A DNA stretch of 64,000 bases from Porogramme epimiltina (taxonomy: Eukaryota > Basidiomycota > Agaricomycetes > Polyporales > Polyporaceae), in the NCBI GenBank assembly GCA_900155495.1, contig FTLJ01000794.1:1-64000 (forward strand), written 5' to 3'. Positions within the stretch are counted from its first letter, which is position 1. Every line of letters starts with the position of its first letter. The notes under the pieces were generated by a model. It searched no databases. It saw nothing but the letters and a program-made list of their open reading frames with translations, and had not been told where the DNA came from. Below, piece by piece: positions 23,038 to 33,056 of this stretch. The position numbers were made by a program, and so were the translations under genes.

Positions 23038-23214
23038 ATAAAGAAATAAATTGCGAACCCGTATTGATCATTCTATGTTGTTTGCATACACGCTCATCGA
23101 CGTGGTAGCTAAACAAGCAGACGAAACACATGATGCAATAAAGCGACTGAAATGATTCCGAGTACTCTTCTAGTATAAATACTAGCGAGAAAGCAAGTGC
23201 TACGGAGACCTCCA

Positions 23215-24518
23215 TCAGGAATGCGAGGAAGGCCCGAAGGTTTCCTCGATACGGAGGGCTACCTCCTCCCGCACTCCCCTTAGGAATTCGGAATCGAAGA
23301 CGCCGTACATGTTGATATTGAATGTCCCTCCCGGAACCATTGGCGCAGGAAGTCGAACAGTCCGTCGAGGCCCGTCGGATGACACTTGTGGGAAGGATGA
23401 GCTCGTGCTTGCCATCTTGGCCTCCCCAGGGGGGTTAGTCCTCTCCTCCACAGTCTGACCGGAAGTCTTGTCACTGCCGGGCTTGCAGATAGGCTTGTGC
23501 CGCTTCCAGTCCTACGCGTCACGCAACCTCATCATCAGCACTGCCAATGCCGAAGAGCAGAACTGTCACAGCGCGCGTACCTTCCTCTGACACTCCTTGC
23601 TGCAGTAGCTTGGTTTCAGCTCCTTCGGACAGCCCCCGGCGCATGCCCTGAGCCCAGCACGCTGGCTTGCTCCTATTCCACACCCCAGAGCAGCACAAAT
23701 GTACTCATTAGGTCTCCTGTCGGCCTTCCGCTCCTGCGCCTTCTGTCTCCCGTCCAAGTTCCTCAGACGCTTCAACACCGCTCCCCATAGGTCCGCAAAC
23801 ATCGGCATTTTAACAACCAGTTCCGTATCTTGTATCCCAGCAGCGGCTGCGGAGTCGCGCGCGCCCAGGCCGACTACCATCGTTGCCGCAGAGAAGAGGC
23901 CGAGCTTGATGCTCTCATTCGCGCGGTGCATCGCGGTGGCGAGGATGGTGATAGGGTCCTCCTCTGCTTTGTAGGTTGTCGCTATGCCTAGCCTCTCTGC
24001 CTCGCGCTCCTCGTCCCGAAGAATGGTGGCGAGTTCGTCCGTCGATGCCAGTGCTGCTTCGTACTTCTCCCAGTGGGCGCGTGCAGCGAGAGAAAGGGCG
24101 CGGGCTCGGATGGTTGGATTGATTACCGCATAGGAGGAGGCGAGTCTATCCATTGTGACGATGACCTGCCCGATGCGCTTCTCTTCGACTGTGCATCCAG
24201 TGAAAACCCTACAGATTGCCTGCGTGTAGCAGTCTCATGGAAAGGGAAAAAGACGAGGACATGCCTTAACGCCACCTCCAGGCAGGCTTCCGGATCTCCA
24301 CGGCCTGCACGCTGTATGAGGACGTCAGGGGGGCATCCCTTGAAGATGGTGTGTGACGCCGCTTTGATGTCTTCTTTAAGGTCCCGTTCTTCGTTGATGT
24401 CGCAAAAACAGCCGGTCTGAGTGGTGACGTACCACTCGATGTTCTTACATATTGGTACGCCGAGTGCTAACATATCGACTATGTCCACATCGATGTTAAC
24501 TCGCGGGCAGATGGACAT
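23215..24518 (-). CDS. MYND-type zinc-finger protein (member 1)
   Basis: Starts MSICPRVNIDVDIVDMLAL and exon 1 ends EACLEVALR at an intron near 24270. Exon 2 contains ARALSLAARAHWEKY and AMHRANESIKLGLFSAATMV. It ends in the first half of the MYND finger, YICAALGCGIGASQRAGLR, then CAGGCPKELKPSYCSKECQR. A further intron precedes DWKRHKPICK, the last zinc ligands. The C-terminal tail has PAPMVPGGTFNINMYG and DSEFLRGVREEVALRI, a segment shared by all MYND members here. MYND fingers mediate protein-protein contacts; no catalytic domain is seen. The proteins belong to a lineage-specific expansion of unknown role. The start is the first ATG close to the conserved region; an upstream in-frame extension exists. 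Confidence 0.75.
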
Positions 24519-24965
24519 TTTGGGAAGATGAGAGCAAGATGGGAGGGACCAGCAGAGACTCAGTCCGAACACATGCGACGGCTCGGAGACTTCTGGCCAC
24601 GATTGTCGTCAAGGCAGTCACCAAAATGGCCTCTCCCGCCCTGATCAAGACCGCCATCACGACATCACTTGGCCCCAGCCAAGCCTCGGGTTCGACTCCT
24701 ACCTGCGCTAGTTTCTGTTCTCTTCCTGAATTTTCCACCTTCTTTCCACCTTCAAGCTATGAGACCGGGCTGAGAAAAATCCGCTTTACCTGTGACAGAA
24801 GAAATTCTTCTAGAACACGCTCGCGTACAATATCAAGAAATGTTCTTTGAATTCGCGATGGTCTATGCGTACAAATAACTGTTGCACGATGGGGCCCGAT
24901 AGAAAACACGGTAAGCGAAGCTAGACATCAAGTCGAGTACATGTACGACGCGGGCGTCACCAGTA
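24519..24965. other. Intergenic region with a B-box-like motif
   Basis: Spacer between MYND members 1 and 2. On the plus strand at about 24689-24700, GGGTTCGACTCC matches the Pol III B-box (GGTTCGANTCC). No A-box or cloverleaf could be built, so it is not called as a tRNA. Nothing else is visible. Confidence 0.35.
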
Positions 24966-26301
24966 TCAGGTAGAAACTGAGCCCTGTACGGAGTTCGACT
25001 TGTTGAGCACACCTTCCCTCACACCCCTCATGAGGTCTGGATCGAAGTCCCCAGTGATGTTGAACGAACCACCTGGAAACGCGGGCGCGGGGATATTAAC
25101 GGAACGAAGAGGACGTCCGGGAGAGGTGCCACCGAGAAGCGCGCCGCTGGGGCGAGTCGTCGTTGGCCCCGCACTAGGCTGATCGTGATTACACTGGCAG
25201 GCTTTAGGCGGTGCGCCCCTCTCAGGGGTGGCCACGGAGACCTTCCCCTTTCCAGATTTGCAGATCGGCTTGTGGCGCTTCCAGTCCTATGTGCAGGGGA
25301 TTAACGGTGAACTCAATGGCCGACTCGCGTACGCGTACCTTGAGCTGGCACTCCTTCCCGCAGTAACTTGGCTTCAAGTCCTTAGGGCAGCTGCCGCTGC
25401 ACGCGCGGAGCGCGCCCCGTTGCACCGCGCCGACGGTGCACCCTGGACCCGCACAGACATATTCGTTCGGACGCTTGTCGACCTTGCGCTGCCTCGCCTC
25501 CTCTTCAGCAGCGACTTCCGCCAATCGGTCATCGATAGCCCGCCAGAGAGGCGCACATACGGGGGAGTCGCGGGACGTCAACGGGTCGTTGGGGTGTGAA
25601 CCAAGCGCGACTCCGCGCATGGTCATGCCGACGAGCAGAGTGGCAGGGGAGACCAGACCGAGATTGACGCTTTCGCTGGCGTGATAGATGGCCGTCGCAA
25701 GAATGGCGCGTGGATCACTGTCTGGGTGGGGGAAAGATGGTCGGGGACCAGTGTGTAGCGTCCCCAGGGCCCGGTCTAACTCGGCAGTCTCGACTTTGAT
25801 GATGGCGTCCAGGTCTGGTGGCGACGCCGAGAGCTTTTCATAATGTGCTCGAGCGGCCAGAGAGTGCGCGCGTGCAAGGGTTAAAGGGTCGTAGTGGCAG
25901 GCTCGAGTGATCATGTTGAGCACGAATATGGCTAAACCGACACTCTTCTCCTGTGCTATGCCTGAAATAGCCCTACCCACGGAACATATCACCATTCATG
26001 AGTGTGAAGGGAATGAAGGGGAAAGCATAAAAGGGGCTCACCTAAGCGCCACGTCTAGACTCGCCTCTTGGTCGCCCGATTCTACTAGTTGGACAAGACG
26101 CGGATAAGGGCATTCCGCGAAGAGATGATGCGAGGAGACTTTGAGCTCTTCTTTCATATCCGGTAGTTCATGATGATCATAGAAGCAATCCCGCTTGTAC
26201 AAAGTGTACTGGTCCATGTTCGCGCAGAACTTCAAGCCGTCTTCTGGGCCCACCTCGACGAATGTGAGCTCATAGTTCGGCGGAGGACGGGTACTAGACA
26301 T
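24966..26301 (-). CDS. MYND-type zinc-finger protein (member 2)
   Basis: Starts MSSTRPPPNYELTFVEVGPE. Exon 1 ends ASLDVALR, as in member 1. Exon 2 holds ARAHSLAARAHYEKLS, AIYHASESVNLGLVSPATLL and a finger written YVCAGPGCTVGAVQRGALR, then CSGSCPKDLKPSYCGKECQ. After an intron, DWKRHKPICKSGKGK completes it. The tail is VNIPAPAFPGGSFNITGDF then DPDLMRGVREGVL. One serine of the usual YCSKEC is Gly, which does not affect zinc ligands. It lies in the same orientation as members 1 and 3, so the three form a tandem array with 375-450 bp spacers. Function unknown. Confidence 0.75.
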
Positions 26302-26676
26302 CGTGTGGGCGTTGTTGTGGATGGCGCCTGGTGGAGGAAGAGAGAGAATGTGAATGGAATCTAGTACCTGGAGGGTATTTATACCCTCCTCTAAATCCCT
26401 ACATTGTAAGTGACCAGATAGGGGCAGAATAGGAGGTACCTGAACAATATCCGATGACGTCACCAACCACTTAACGGCCTACGCACCCACAGGTTTGGAT
26501 CCACCTGACCGCAAATATGTTGCAGTTCCAGTTGACGATACTAACATACTTGTCCACGACTACACAAAGTCGCGAAATGCGTGAACAGGAACGTCGTTCT
26601 AGTACGGACCTACACAAGGGTTAGAGATGGGAGAAACAGAGACATGTGAAATCGCGTGCCCTATTCCTCAGGGGTC

Positions 26677-28044
26677 TTAGACCCCTTTCTCCACAGCCTT
26701 GATACGATTTGCTACCTCATCCCTGAACTCCCTCATCAACGCTGGGTCCATCGTCTGTGAAGTAACCTGGATGGAGCCTCCAGCGAAACTTGGAGCCGGT
26801 ATCTCGATAGTTCGATCACGGTTCGTGACTGGAGCTGCCTCCTCTTTCCCCTCGACTTCGAGAGTGTCATCGTCATCGTCTACGTCGTCTGTATCGTCGG
26901 GAGGAACACCATCTTCAGCTTCCCCAATCTCGAAGAGTGCGCGGGCCTTGTCCTTGTCGGTAACCTTAGGTTTGCGTTCCGCCAGGGGTTTGCAGATCGC
27001 TTTGTGTTTAGGCCAGTCCTACAAGAGTATCTCATTAGACGTACCACCAGAAAACGCAAGAGAACGCACCTGCTTCTGACACTCTTTGCTGCAATAGCTC
27101 GGCTTCAAGTCCTGCGGACACCTCCCCGAGCACGCCAGCAGCGCCCGCCGCGCCTCCGCGCGGATCCCACAGCCCTCCCGCGCACACGCGTACCGGTTCG
27201 GCGCGCTCTCCGCCTTCCTCCGCCGCTTTCGCTCCTCGTTGTGCACCTCGCGCTCGCGCCGCGCGACCGCGCGCCAGAGCGTCCGGAAGCGCTTCGCGCC
27301 GCCCATCTGCGCGAGGTCGACCCCGACCGCCTCGCCCACGTCGCGCAGGCGCATGCCGACGACGAGGACCGTCGGGGAGACGAGAGAGAGCCGCGCGGCT
27401 TCGTTTGCGTGGTGCGCGGCGTGCGCGAGGTACGAGAGCGGGGCCTCGAGGCGGGTCGTGCCGAAGAGGGGCGCGGGCTCGCGCCGCGCGAAGCGGGCCT
27501 CTTGGGCGTAGATGGTGGCGCGGGCGGCGGGGGACGCGTCGAACGCGAGGAGCTTCTCGAAGTGGGCGCGGGCGGCGAGGGAGTGCGCTTGGGCGAGGAG
27601 GGCGGGCGGGGCGCGGTCGCCGACGTAGCGCGAAGGGTCGCAGGAGGCGTCGAGGAGGGCGTCGAGCACGTAGAGGGCACCTTCGTAGTTCTTCTGGGCG
27701 ACCCCGCATCCGCTCAGATACCTAGTAAAAAAGGGCGATCGCGGGCGGGCGCCAGCTCATGGATTAGGCGCGGACATTAGGATGAGGGGTGGAACATACC
27801 GAATCGCCAACTCGAGGACCGTCTCTGGATCGCCAGCGGTATTCGCCCGCATCATGAGACGGTCCCCGGGCCACTCCTTCAGGTAGTCAGAGCAAGCCTT
27901 GAGTTCTTTCTGTATGTCGTGCGTCGTGCGGTAGCTCGAGAGGCAGTTGATCTTCACGGAAAAGTATTCCTCCATGCCCTGGTAGAAGACAGTATCTTTG
28001 GCGAGGGGCACTTTCTCCATCCGTTGTGAGATTTGAGCCTTCAT
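26677..28044 (-). CDS. MYND-type zinc-finger protein (member 3)
   Basis: Starts MKAQISQRMEKVPLAKDTVF and exon 1 ends TVLELAIR. Exon 2 begins YLSGCGVAQKNYEGALYVLD, then SLAARAHFEKLLAFD and HHANEAARLSLVSPTVLVVG. The finger is YACAREGCGIRAEARRALLA, CSGRCPQDLKPSYCSKECQK, then (after an intron) DWPKHKAICKPLAE. An acidic linker (DDTDDVDDDDD) leads to the conserved tail EIPAPSFAGGSIQVTSQT, DPALMREFRDEVANRIKAVE. It is the closest relative of members 4-6. The central exon is strikingly GC-rich (GC3 high) compared with exon 1. No other domain is seen. Confidence 0.8.
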
Positions 28045-28129
28045 GGTGGATTAATGGCGGATACAGTGCTAGTGGGCGAGGTCTCCGTCAGCGCAAGTGT
28101 TCGTGATGAAAGTTGAACAAGATAAAAGA

Positions 28130-28220
28130 GCGCGAGCAGGAGCAGCTGCGGTGGCTGTGACGGCTCTTGTTGGCGCGTACAGCACTTTGGGTTCGAATCC
28201 CATGTTGACACAAATTGCAT
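28130..28220 (+). promoter_or_regulatory. Upstream element with Pol III B-box-like core, shared with member 4
   Basis: Divergent upstream region of MYND member 3. The segment GGCGCGTACAGCAC followed by GGGTTCGAATCCCATG resembles, on the other strand, a segment 110-190 bp upstream of member 4 (37680-37610). It is probably a tRNA-derived fragment. It is not a foldable tRNA. Confidence 0.35.
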
Positions 28221-28630
28221 TTCGGGTAGAACGGAACGGTACTCGACAGTTGAAATTGATTAGGCTCGGACGCAAGCATTTTGACTACAGTACTAGTGTA
28301 CTTTAAATTGAGTGTAGGGAGGTGAGACCTCGTTCAACAGCAAAACTATGCTCAGTTTCGAGATAGAACATTTTGAGCGGGGAAGCGACTCAAGAGTGAC
28401 GAGATCGTCGATATTCTTGCTGCCACTGTGAAGGAGGTCGCGCGAGGAACTCGGAGTTGCTTGCAAGGGAGGAAGCGGCTTCTGGGTGTGGGACAATGGA
28501 TCGGCACCTGCCGAGCACCAATCAGACGCGGGCGATCGCATCGCGCGCCTGCGCGCTCTCTGCCGTGTTCATCCCGCTCACTCTCCCCCGCGCCCTCTCC
28601 TCGCCGCCATCGTCGCCGACGACGAGCGCG

Positions 28631-29383
28631 ATGGCAAAGTCAACGGGATGGGACCCCATCCTCATCATCTCCCAGATCGTCGCGCTCCAGACCCTCCACT
28701 ACGTCACCCTCTCCCTCCTCATCCCTCCTCTCCTCGTCATGTTCGCCGATCCCGGCTCCCTCGAGTACGAAGGCGGCGCCGCTAATGTTGGTATGCCCAT
28801 CAATAATACGCGCCGCGCGGGCACTGACCGTCATTTTGCCAGGCATGATCCTCGACTGGCGGGAAATGGCCGGCAGGCCGACCACACGCGCCCTCCCTGG
28901 CGAGGGTCCCTGGAAGGGGTGGAACTCGGTCTGGAGCGGGGGCAAGCAGGTCGGGCTCGGATCCGCACAGCAGGGGGGCCTCAGGAGCGTCGACCCTGTG
29001 CGTTGTTGGATCATCGCGATCTGTTGGATGGCAGCGTCTGCGGCCGAGTACGTGCCAGCGCCCTTGCCCCGCCCCTCCCATTTGGTGCTGACGCGCACGC
29101 TCCCAGCGTGTACTACCTCTACGCGCTCATTCGCCGCCCTCGGCTCGTCCTCGACTTCGCCGTCACCCTCCTCCTCGTCCATCTCGTCCTCACCACCTAC
29201 TACGCCGCGGCGATCCCCACCTCGCTCTTCTTCTGGATGATCGTGTGCGCGAGCACGGCCGGCACTGTCGTCTTCGCGGAGCAGCTGTGCGTGAAGCGCG
29301 AGATGGAGGAAGGTCTTGTAGTCGCCCCAACGCGCGACGGCGACGACGGCATGGAGATGGGCAGCCTCCTTCGGGAAGACTAG
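28631..29383 (+). CDS. SYS1: SYS1-family Golgi membrane protein
   Basis: Three exons (28631-28790, 28843-29047, 29107-29383) encode 213 residues. The start MAKSTGWDPILIISQIVALQ is the family signature (WDP.LI..QI...Q..Y). Four hydrophobic helices follow: TLHYVTLSLLIPPLLVMFA, VRCWIIAICWMAASAAD, LVLDFAVTLLLVHLVLTTYY and SLFFWMIVCASTAGTVVFAE. The C-terminus is acidic and cytosolic-looking. SYS1 is a Golgi protein that recruits the ARF-like GTPase Arl3 (ARFRP1) and so supports trans-Golgi trafficking. The ATG at 28631 was preferred over one at 28497 because it starts right at the conserved region. Confidence 0.88.
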   Translation: MAKSTGWDPILIISQIVALQTLHYVTLSLLIPPLLVMFADPGSLEYEGGAANVGMPINNTRRAGTDRHFARHDPRLAGNGRQADHTRPPWRGSLEGVELGLERGQAGRARIRTAGGPQERRPCALLDHRDLLDGSVCGRVRASALAPPLPFGADAHAPSVYYLYALIRRPRLVLDFAVTLLLVHLVLTTYYAAAIPTSLFFWMIVCASTAGTVVFAEQLCVKREMEEGLVVAPTRDGDDGMEMGSLLRED

Positions 29384-29748
29384 CTTACCATACCATTGTG
29401 GTGCGTTTCCGTGGTGGCGCCCCCGGGGTGTGCTCACCAACGGGCTTCCCAGATTGTACCGTATATTTCTGCTAATGGATCTAGTGCGGGCGGATGACAC
29501 ATTTGGGGGCGGACGGACAGGGGGACGGGGAAGTGTCGTGCCGTTGTCGAAAAGGGGCAGTAATTGCTCGGGCCTGCGGTACGGTTCGTCTCGAGCGTCA
29601 TTGCGTGTGCGACTGAATTGGGTCAGGTCGTCGTTGTGCTTGTGCGAAGACTGCATGTCGACTGTTGCTCTCACGCATATGTCATCTCGAAGCCTGGCAC
29701 CCCGCGCGCGCCTTGTGTGTGGTAGCACGCCCCGAATTTCTGCTCCCG

Positions 29749-30237
29749 TCATTTGCTCATTTGCCTCGCACAGCTGGTCGAGCGGCCGTCTATAGGGCGT
29801 CCGGTCTTCTCGATGTCCGTGTCCTCGATCATCTCAACGCGGTCCAATATATCACGAAACTTGTGTAGTATGTGGGCAGCGCCCAAAACGCGCGGTCGTA
29901 TCTGATTCGTTGACGCCTGCAGTTCCTCGCACACGGGCTCTCTCGCGCACGCAGCGCCTGGCGTATATGGCAGGTAGCTGTGGTCGCCCTGAACTCTATC
30001 TGCTACCCCGGCCGGCGCGACGAGAAAAAACTGCGCGGATTCTCCAATGATCATCGGCGTACGTTCGACCATTCCTTTGTGGCTGGCGCCATGAAACGGC
30101 CGGATGCTTTCGACCTGCCTTCTCTGTGGCGGTCGCGATCCGAGGGGCCCTCGCTGTGTGTTCTCTATCTCGAATCCATCGTGCAGATTAACAGGTTCCT
30201 CGCGTCTCGTAGCGTTCGTTTGTTCCCCGCTTGCCAA
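29749..30237 (-). CDS. Hypothetical protein
   Basis: A 162-codon minus-strand frame with normal-looking composition. The C-terminal part (VCEELQASTNQIRPRVLGA, then HILHKFRDILDRVEMIEDTD) reads like a helical soluble protein. I do not recognise a family, and no splice partner was found. It is convergent with SYS1 (366 bp between stops). It may be a gene remnant or a chance frame. Confidence 0.3.
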   Translation of the reverse strand: MASGEQTNATRREEPVNLHDGFEIENTQRGPLGSRPPQRRQVESIRPFHGASHKGMVERTPMIIGESAQFFLVAPAGVADRVQGDHSYLPYTPGAACAREPVCEELQASTNQIRPRVLGAAHILHKFRDILDRVEMIEDTDIEKTGRPIDGRSTSCARQMSK

Positions 30238-30299
30238 TCCGAGGGTCGCCGTCTCGCCGCGCGCGGGCTTGATTGCGTCGATATGTCAAGGCCCGCCCG

Positions 30300-32450
30300 C
30301 GGTATGTGCGCGCCCGCGCGGGTTCTAGACCGTGCGTAGCCCGCCGAGTCTATTAGCACGCCCGCCGCCGCCGCCGCCGCGGTGCGCACGCGCGCGTGCG
30401 TTTGCGCGGCGGTCTGAATCCGAAACGCAAAACACCCTCGTTCCTCGCAGGCGCAGGCGCAGGCCAGGTCGCGGTCCTTTCCATCGCCGGATGCGGACGC
30501 AGAGCCCCACTGCGTGATCCCGCTTCTCGCCTTCTCCCGCCCAGGCTTCACAAGGGGCGCGATCGGGGTGGGGACCAGGTGCGGGGCGTCCGGCACGGAT
30601 CCGCCGTCCTTCCTCTGTCCGCACACCGCGAGCCCCCCAGATCAGGGGCCCCCCCACCCTCGCCCGAGCGCGGCGACGCGCGCGCCGCTCAAGTGCCGTG
30701 CGTTCTTGTTGGGCCCGTCGGAGTCTCGAAATCCGTGCGGGGCGCGAGAGCCACAGCGGGCACGCGGGGGGCGTTTTATGGGCGTATCTGGGATCTGGTC
30801 CTGCATCATTTCCTTTCGCAGGCCGCGCGCGGACATGAGGCGGCGACCCGCCGCCCTGGGCGCGCGGGTGGCGGGCCGCAGAGGGGAGCGGCTGGGCCAG
30901 GGCGCGGGGGGCACGCAGCAGCCAAGGCTAATTGGCGAGGGCGCGGGGACGCCCGCAGCGGCGGATGCGCGCGGCTGCGGCGGAGGGGCAGGAGAAAGGA
31001 GAAAGGAGAGAGGGTGGGTGACGGGAAGGAAAGTGCGCGGGGATGGAAGGAGGGGGCGCGCCTGCTGCGCCGTTACACGTACGCCACACTCCCCCGAAGC
31101 TTGAAGCTTAGCGTTGGGAGTTGGAAGGGGGAAGTTGGGCTCGCCCGGACGCCTTTCCGCTCGCTCACGCCCAAATCGGCAGGACCCGCGCATCCCGGCC
31201 GCAAGGTGCGCTAAGCCGGCGCAGAACAAACAAGACGAGGCACGCCGCTCCTCCCCAGCGCCGCCAATGACATAACGCCCGCGCCCTCCTGCCCCCCTCC
31301 TGCCCCCGCGCCAGCGCCGTACAGGGGCCCTCCCCCTCCCCCCTCCTGAGCGCGCGGGCGTGCGTGTGCGTGCGTGCGTGGTTGTGGCGCGAGCTGCTTA
31401 CGGCCGCTTCGCCAGGCCGCCCTTGCGGTTTACGTACGCGCCCGCCCCCGGACGGGCAAACGCATGTCCGCCATCAGCGCGCGCACCCACGCCCGTCGGG
31501 CGCGTGGCCCCCCAGCCCGCGCCCCCCCGCGCCCGCGGGGATCGTCGGTCCCGTGGCCGAGCTCGCCGCCCGTCGGGGCGCGCGGCGGCGTAGGGCCGGG
31601 TGCGGGGTGCGTCCAGGGGCGGCGGGGGTGGCTTCGCGCGTGCGGGGAAGCGCCGCAGGCAGCAGCGGAGACCTCGGGCGTCGAGAAGCGTGGGGGGCCC
31701 GGGGGGCGGGTCGGCGTGCCGCGCCGCGGGGTCGCCTGCCTTTGCGGGCGATGGGAGATCTCGCGTCGGGCGGGGGTGGTGGTGGTGGTGCCTCGCGTCC
31801 CCGCCTGGGAAGTACTTTGATTCCCGGGCGGGGCGTGCGCGAGTACGTACTGCGCGGACGGGGCTCCGCTTCGCGGGCTCGCGCGCGGGCGGTAGGTTTC
31901 GCCCAACGCTAAATGGCCGCGCGGGCGGGTCGGCGCGGCCGCTTGCGGCGGGCTTCGGGGGACGAGGCGCGGGAAGCGCCGCCGCGCGAGGAAGGGGGGG
32001 TGCCCGCCGCCGCCGTCTGTGGCCTGTGATGTGGGGGGCCCGCGGTGGGCGGTGGGTGGTGGGCTGACCGGGCGCGGGCGCGGACGAGTCACGGCCGCGA
32101 TCATCATCATTCGCGGCGGGCCCACATGCGTGCTGGACGCCCGCGCAGCCGAGCGGAGTGGTGCGAGTGTCTGATCCCACCACCGTCGCGCGGGACGCGG
32201 GGGCGCGGACCGGGGCCCGCTGCCGCTCGCGTGCGCGCGAGACGGCCGAAGCTCGAGCGGGGACGGCGGGGCGGCGGAGGAGGCGGAGGAGGCGCCGTGG
32301 GCGGGCGTGGGAGGGGCGGCGCGGCGCCGCGTCGGGGACATAAGAGGGTGCAGGGTCGCTGGGGTCGGGCGGCGGGCGCGGTGCAGCGGCGCACGAGATC
32401 GCGGGCGGAGTGCGTTGGAGGGGCTGGGATCGGGAGAGGTTGGGAGACTA
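30300..32450. other. Extremely GC-rich stretch without a convincing gene
   Basis: About 2.1 kb dominated by G+C, with runs such as CCCGCCGCCGCCGCC near 30361 and TGGTGGTGGTGGTG near 31775. Many long open frames exist on both strands, but all are Arg/Pro/Gly/Ala-rich and mutually overlapping. This is what high GC produces by chance. No domain is seen. It could hold a long 5' leader or regulatory region for the BCS1-like gene; the sequence does not decide. Confidence 0.5.
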
Positions 32451-32941
32451 TAATTGCCGTGGCACGAGGCGGGCATAATTTGGATTTTGGACGGCGCACG
32501 CAAGGGTCCTCGGAAGCGGACGAGGGGCTCTCGAAGCGGACGAGCGCACAGGCCGTGGCGTTGGGAATATCTTGGAACCGCCACAGGGTGTCGGAGGGGG
32601 TAATGGGTACGTGTACACCTCACCTGCGCCTGAGTGGTGGGCGGGGCGAGGAGGGATACTCGTCTCACTTGGGGCAGTGGCAGGCAGCGCAGACGACGCG
32701 CGACGATGGCATGTGCTCGCCGGACGCTCGTCGCCGTTGGCGCCGGGCGTGGGCCACGATCCGTGTCCCCGATCCCCAGCGCTTATTGCGGTAAGCGGAC
32801 TTATACAGCTTTTGTTACCGAAACTTACTGGCTGGTTATCAGCTTCAATAAGGGCCAACAAGTCGGATATTGTGCCCGGTCCTAGGCGCCGCTACTCGAC
32901 CCTCGAGAGATTTCCTCCCAAGATGCACACGAGGCAGAACG

Positions 32942-32951
32942 CCCTTTATAA
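32942..32951 (+). promoter_or_regulatory. TATA-like element of the BCS1-like gene
   Basis: CTTTATAAAC about 110 bp upstream of the ATG at 33057, followed by a C/T-rich stretch (32965-33050). This is a typical fungal core promoter layout. Confidence 0.5.
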
Positions 32952-33056
32952 ACCGTTACCTCCCGACCCGCCCGCCCCTTCCTCGGCCTCCCTCTTTTCC
33001 TCTCCCCCTCTCCCTTCCTTCCGTCGTCCCTCCTCCTCCCATACTTCCGCTCCGCC

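Noticed and set aside
31430..32668. 412-codon minus-strand frame and several overlapping frames on the plus strand
   Set aside because: Arg/Pro/Ala-rich, overlapping frames on both strands, no domain; explained by very high GC.
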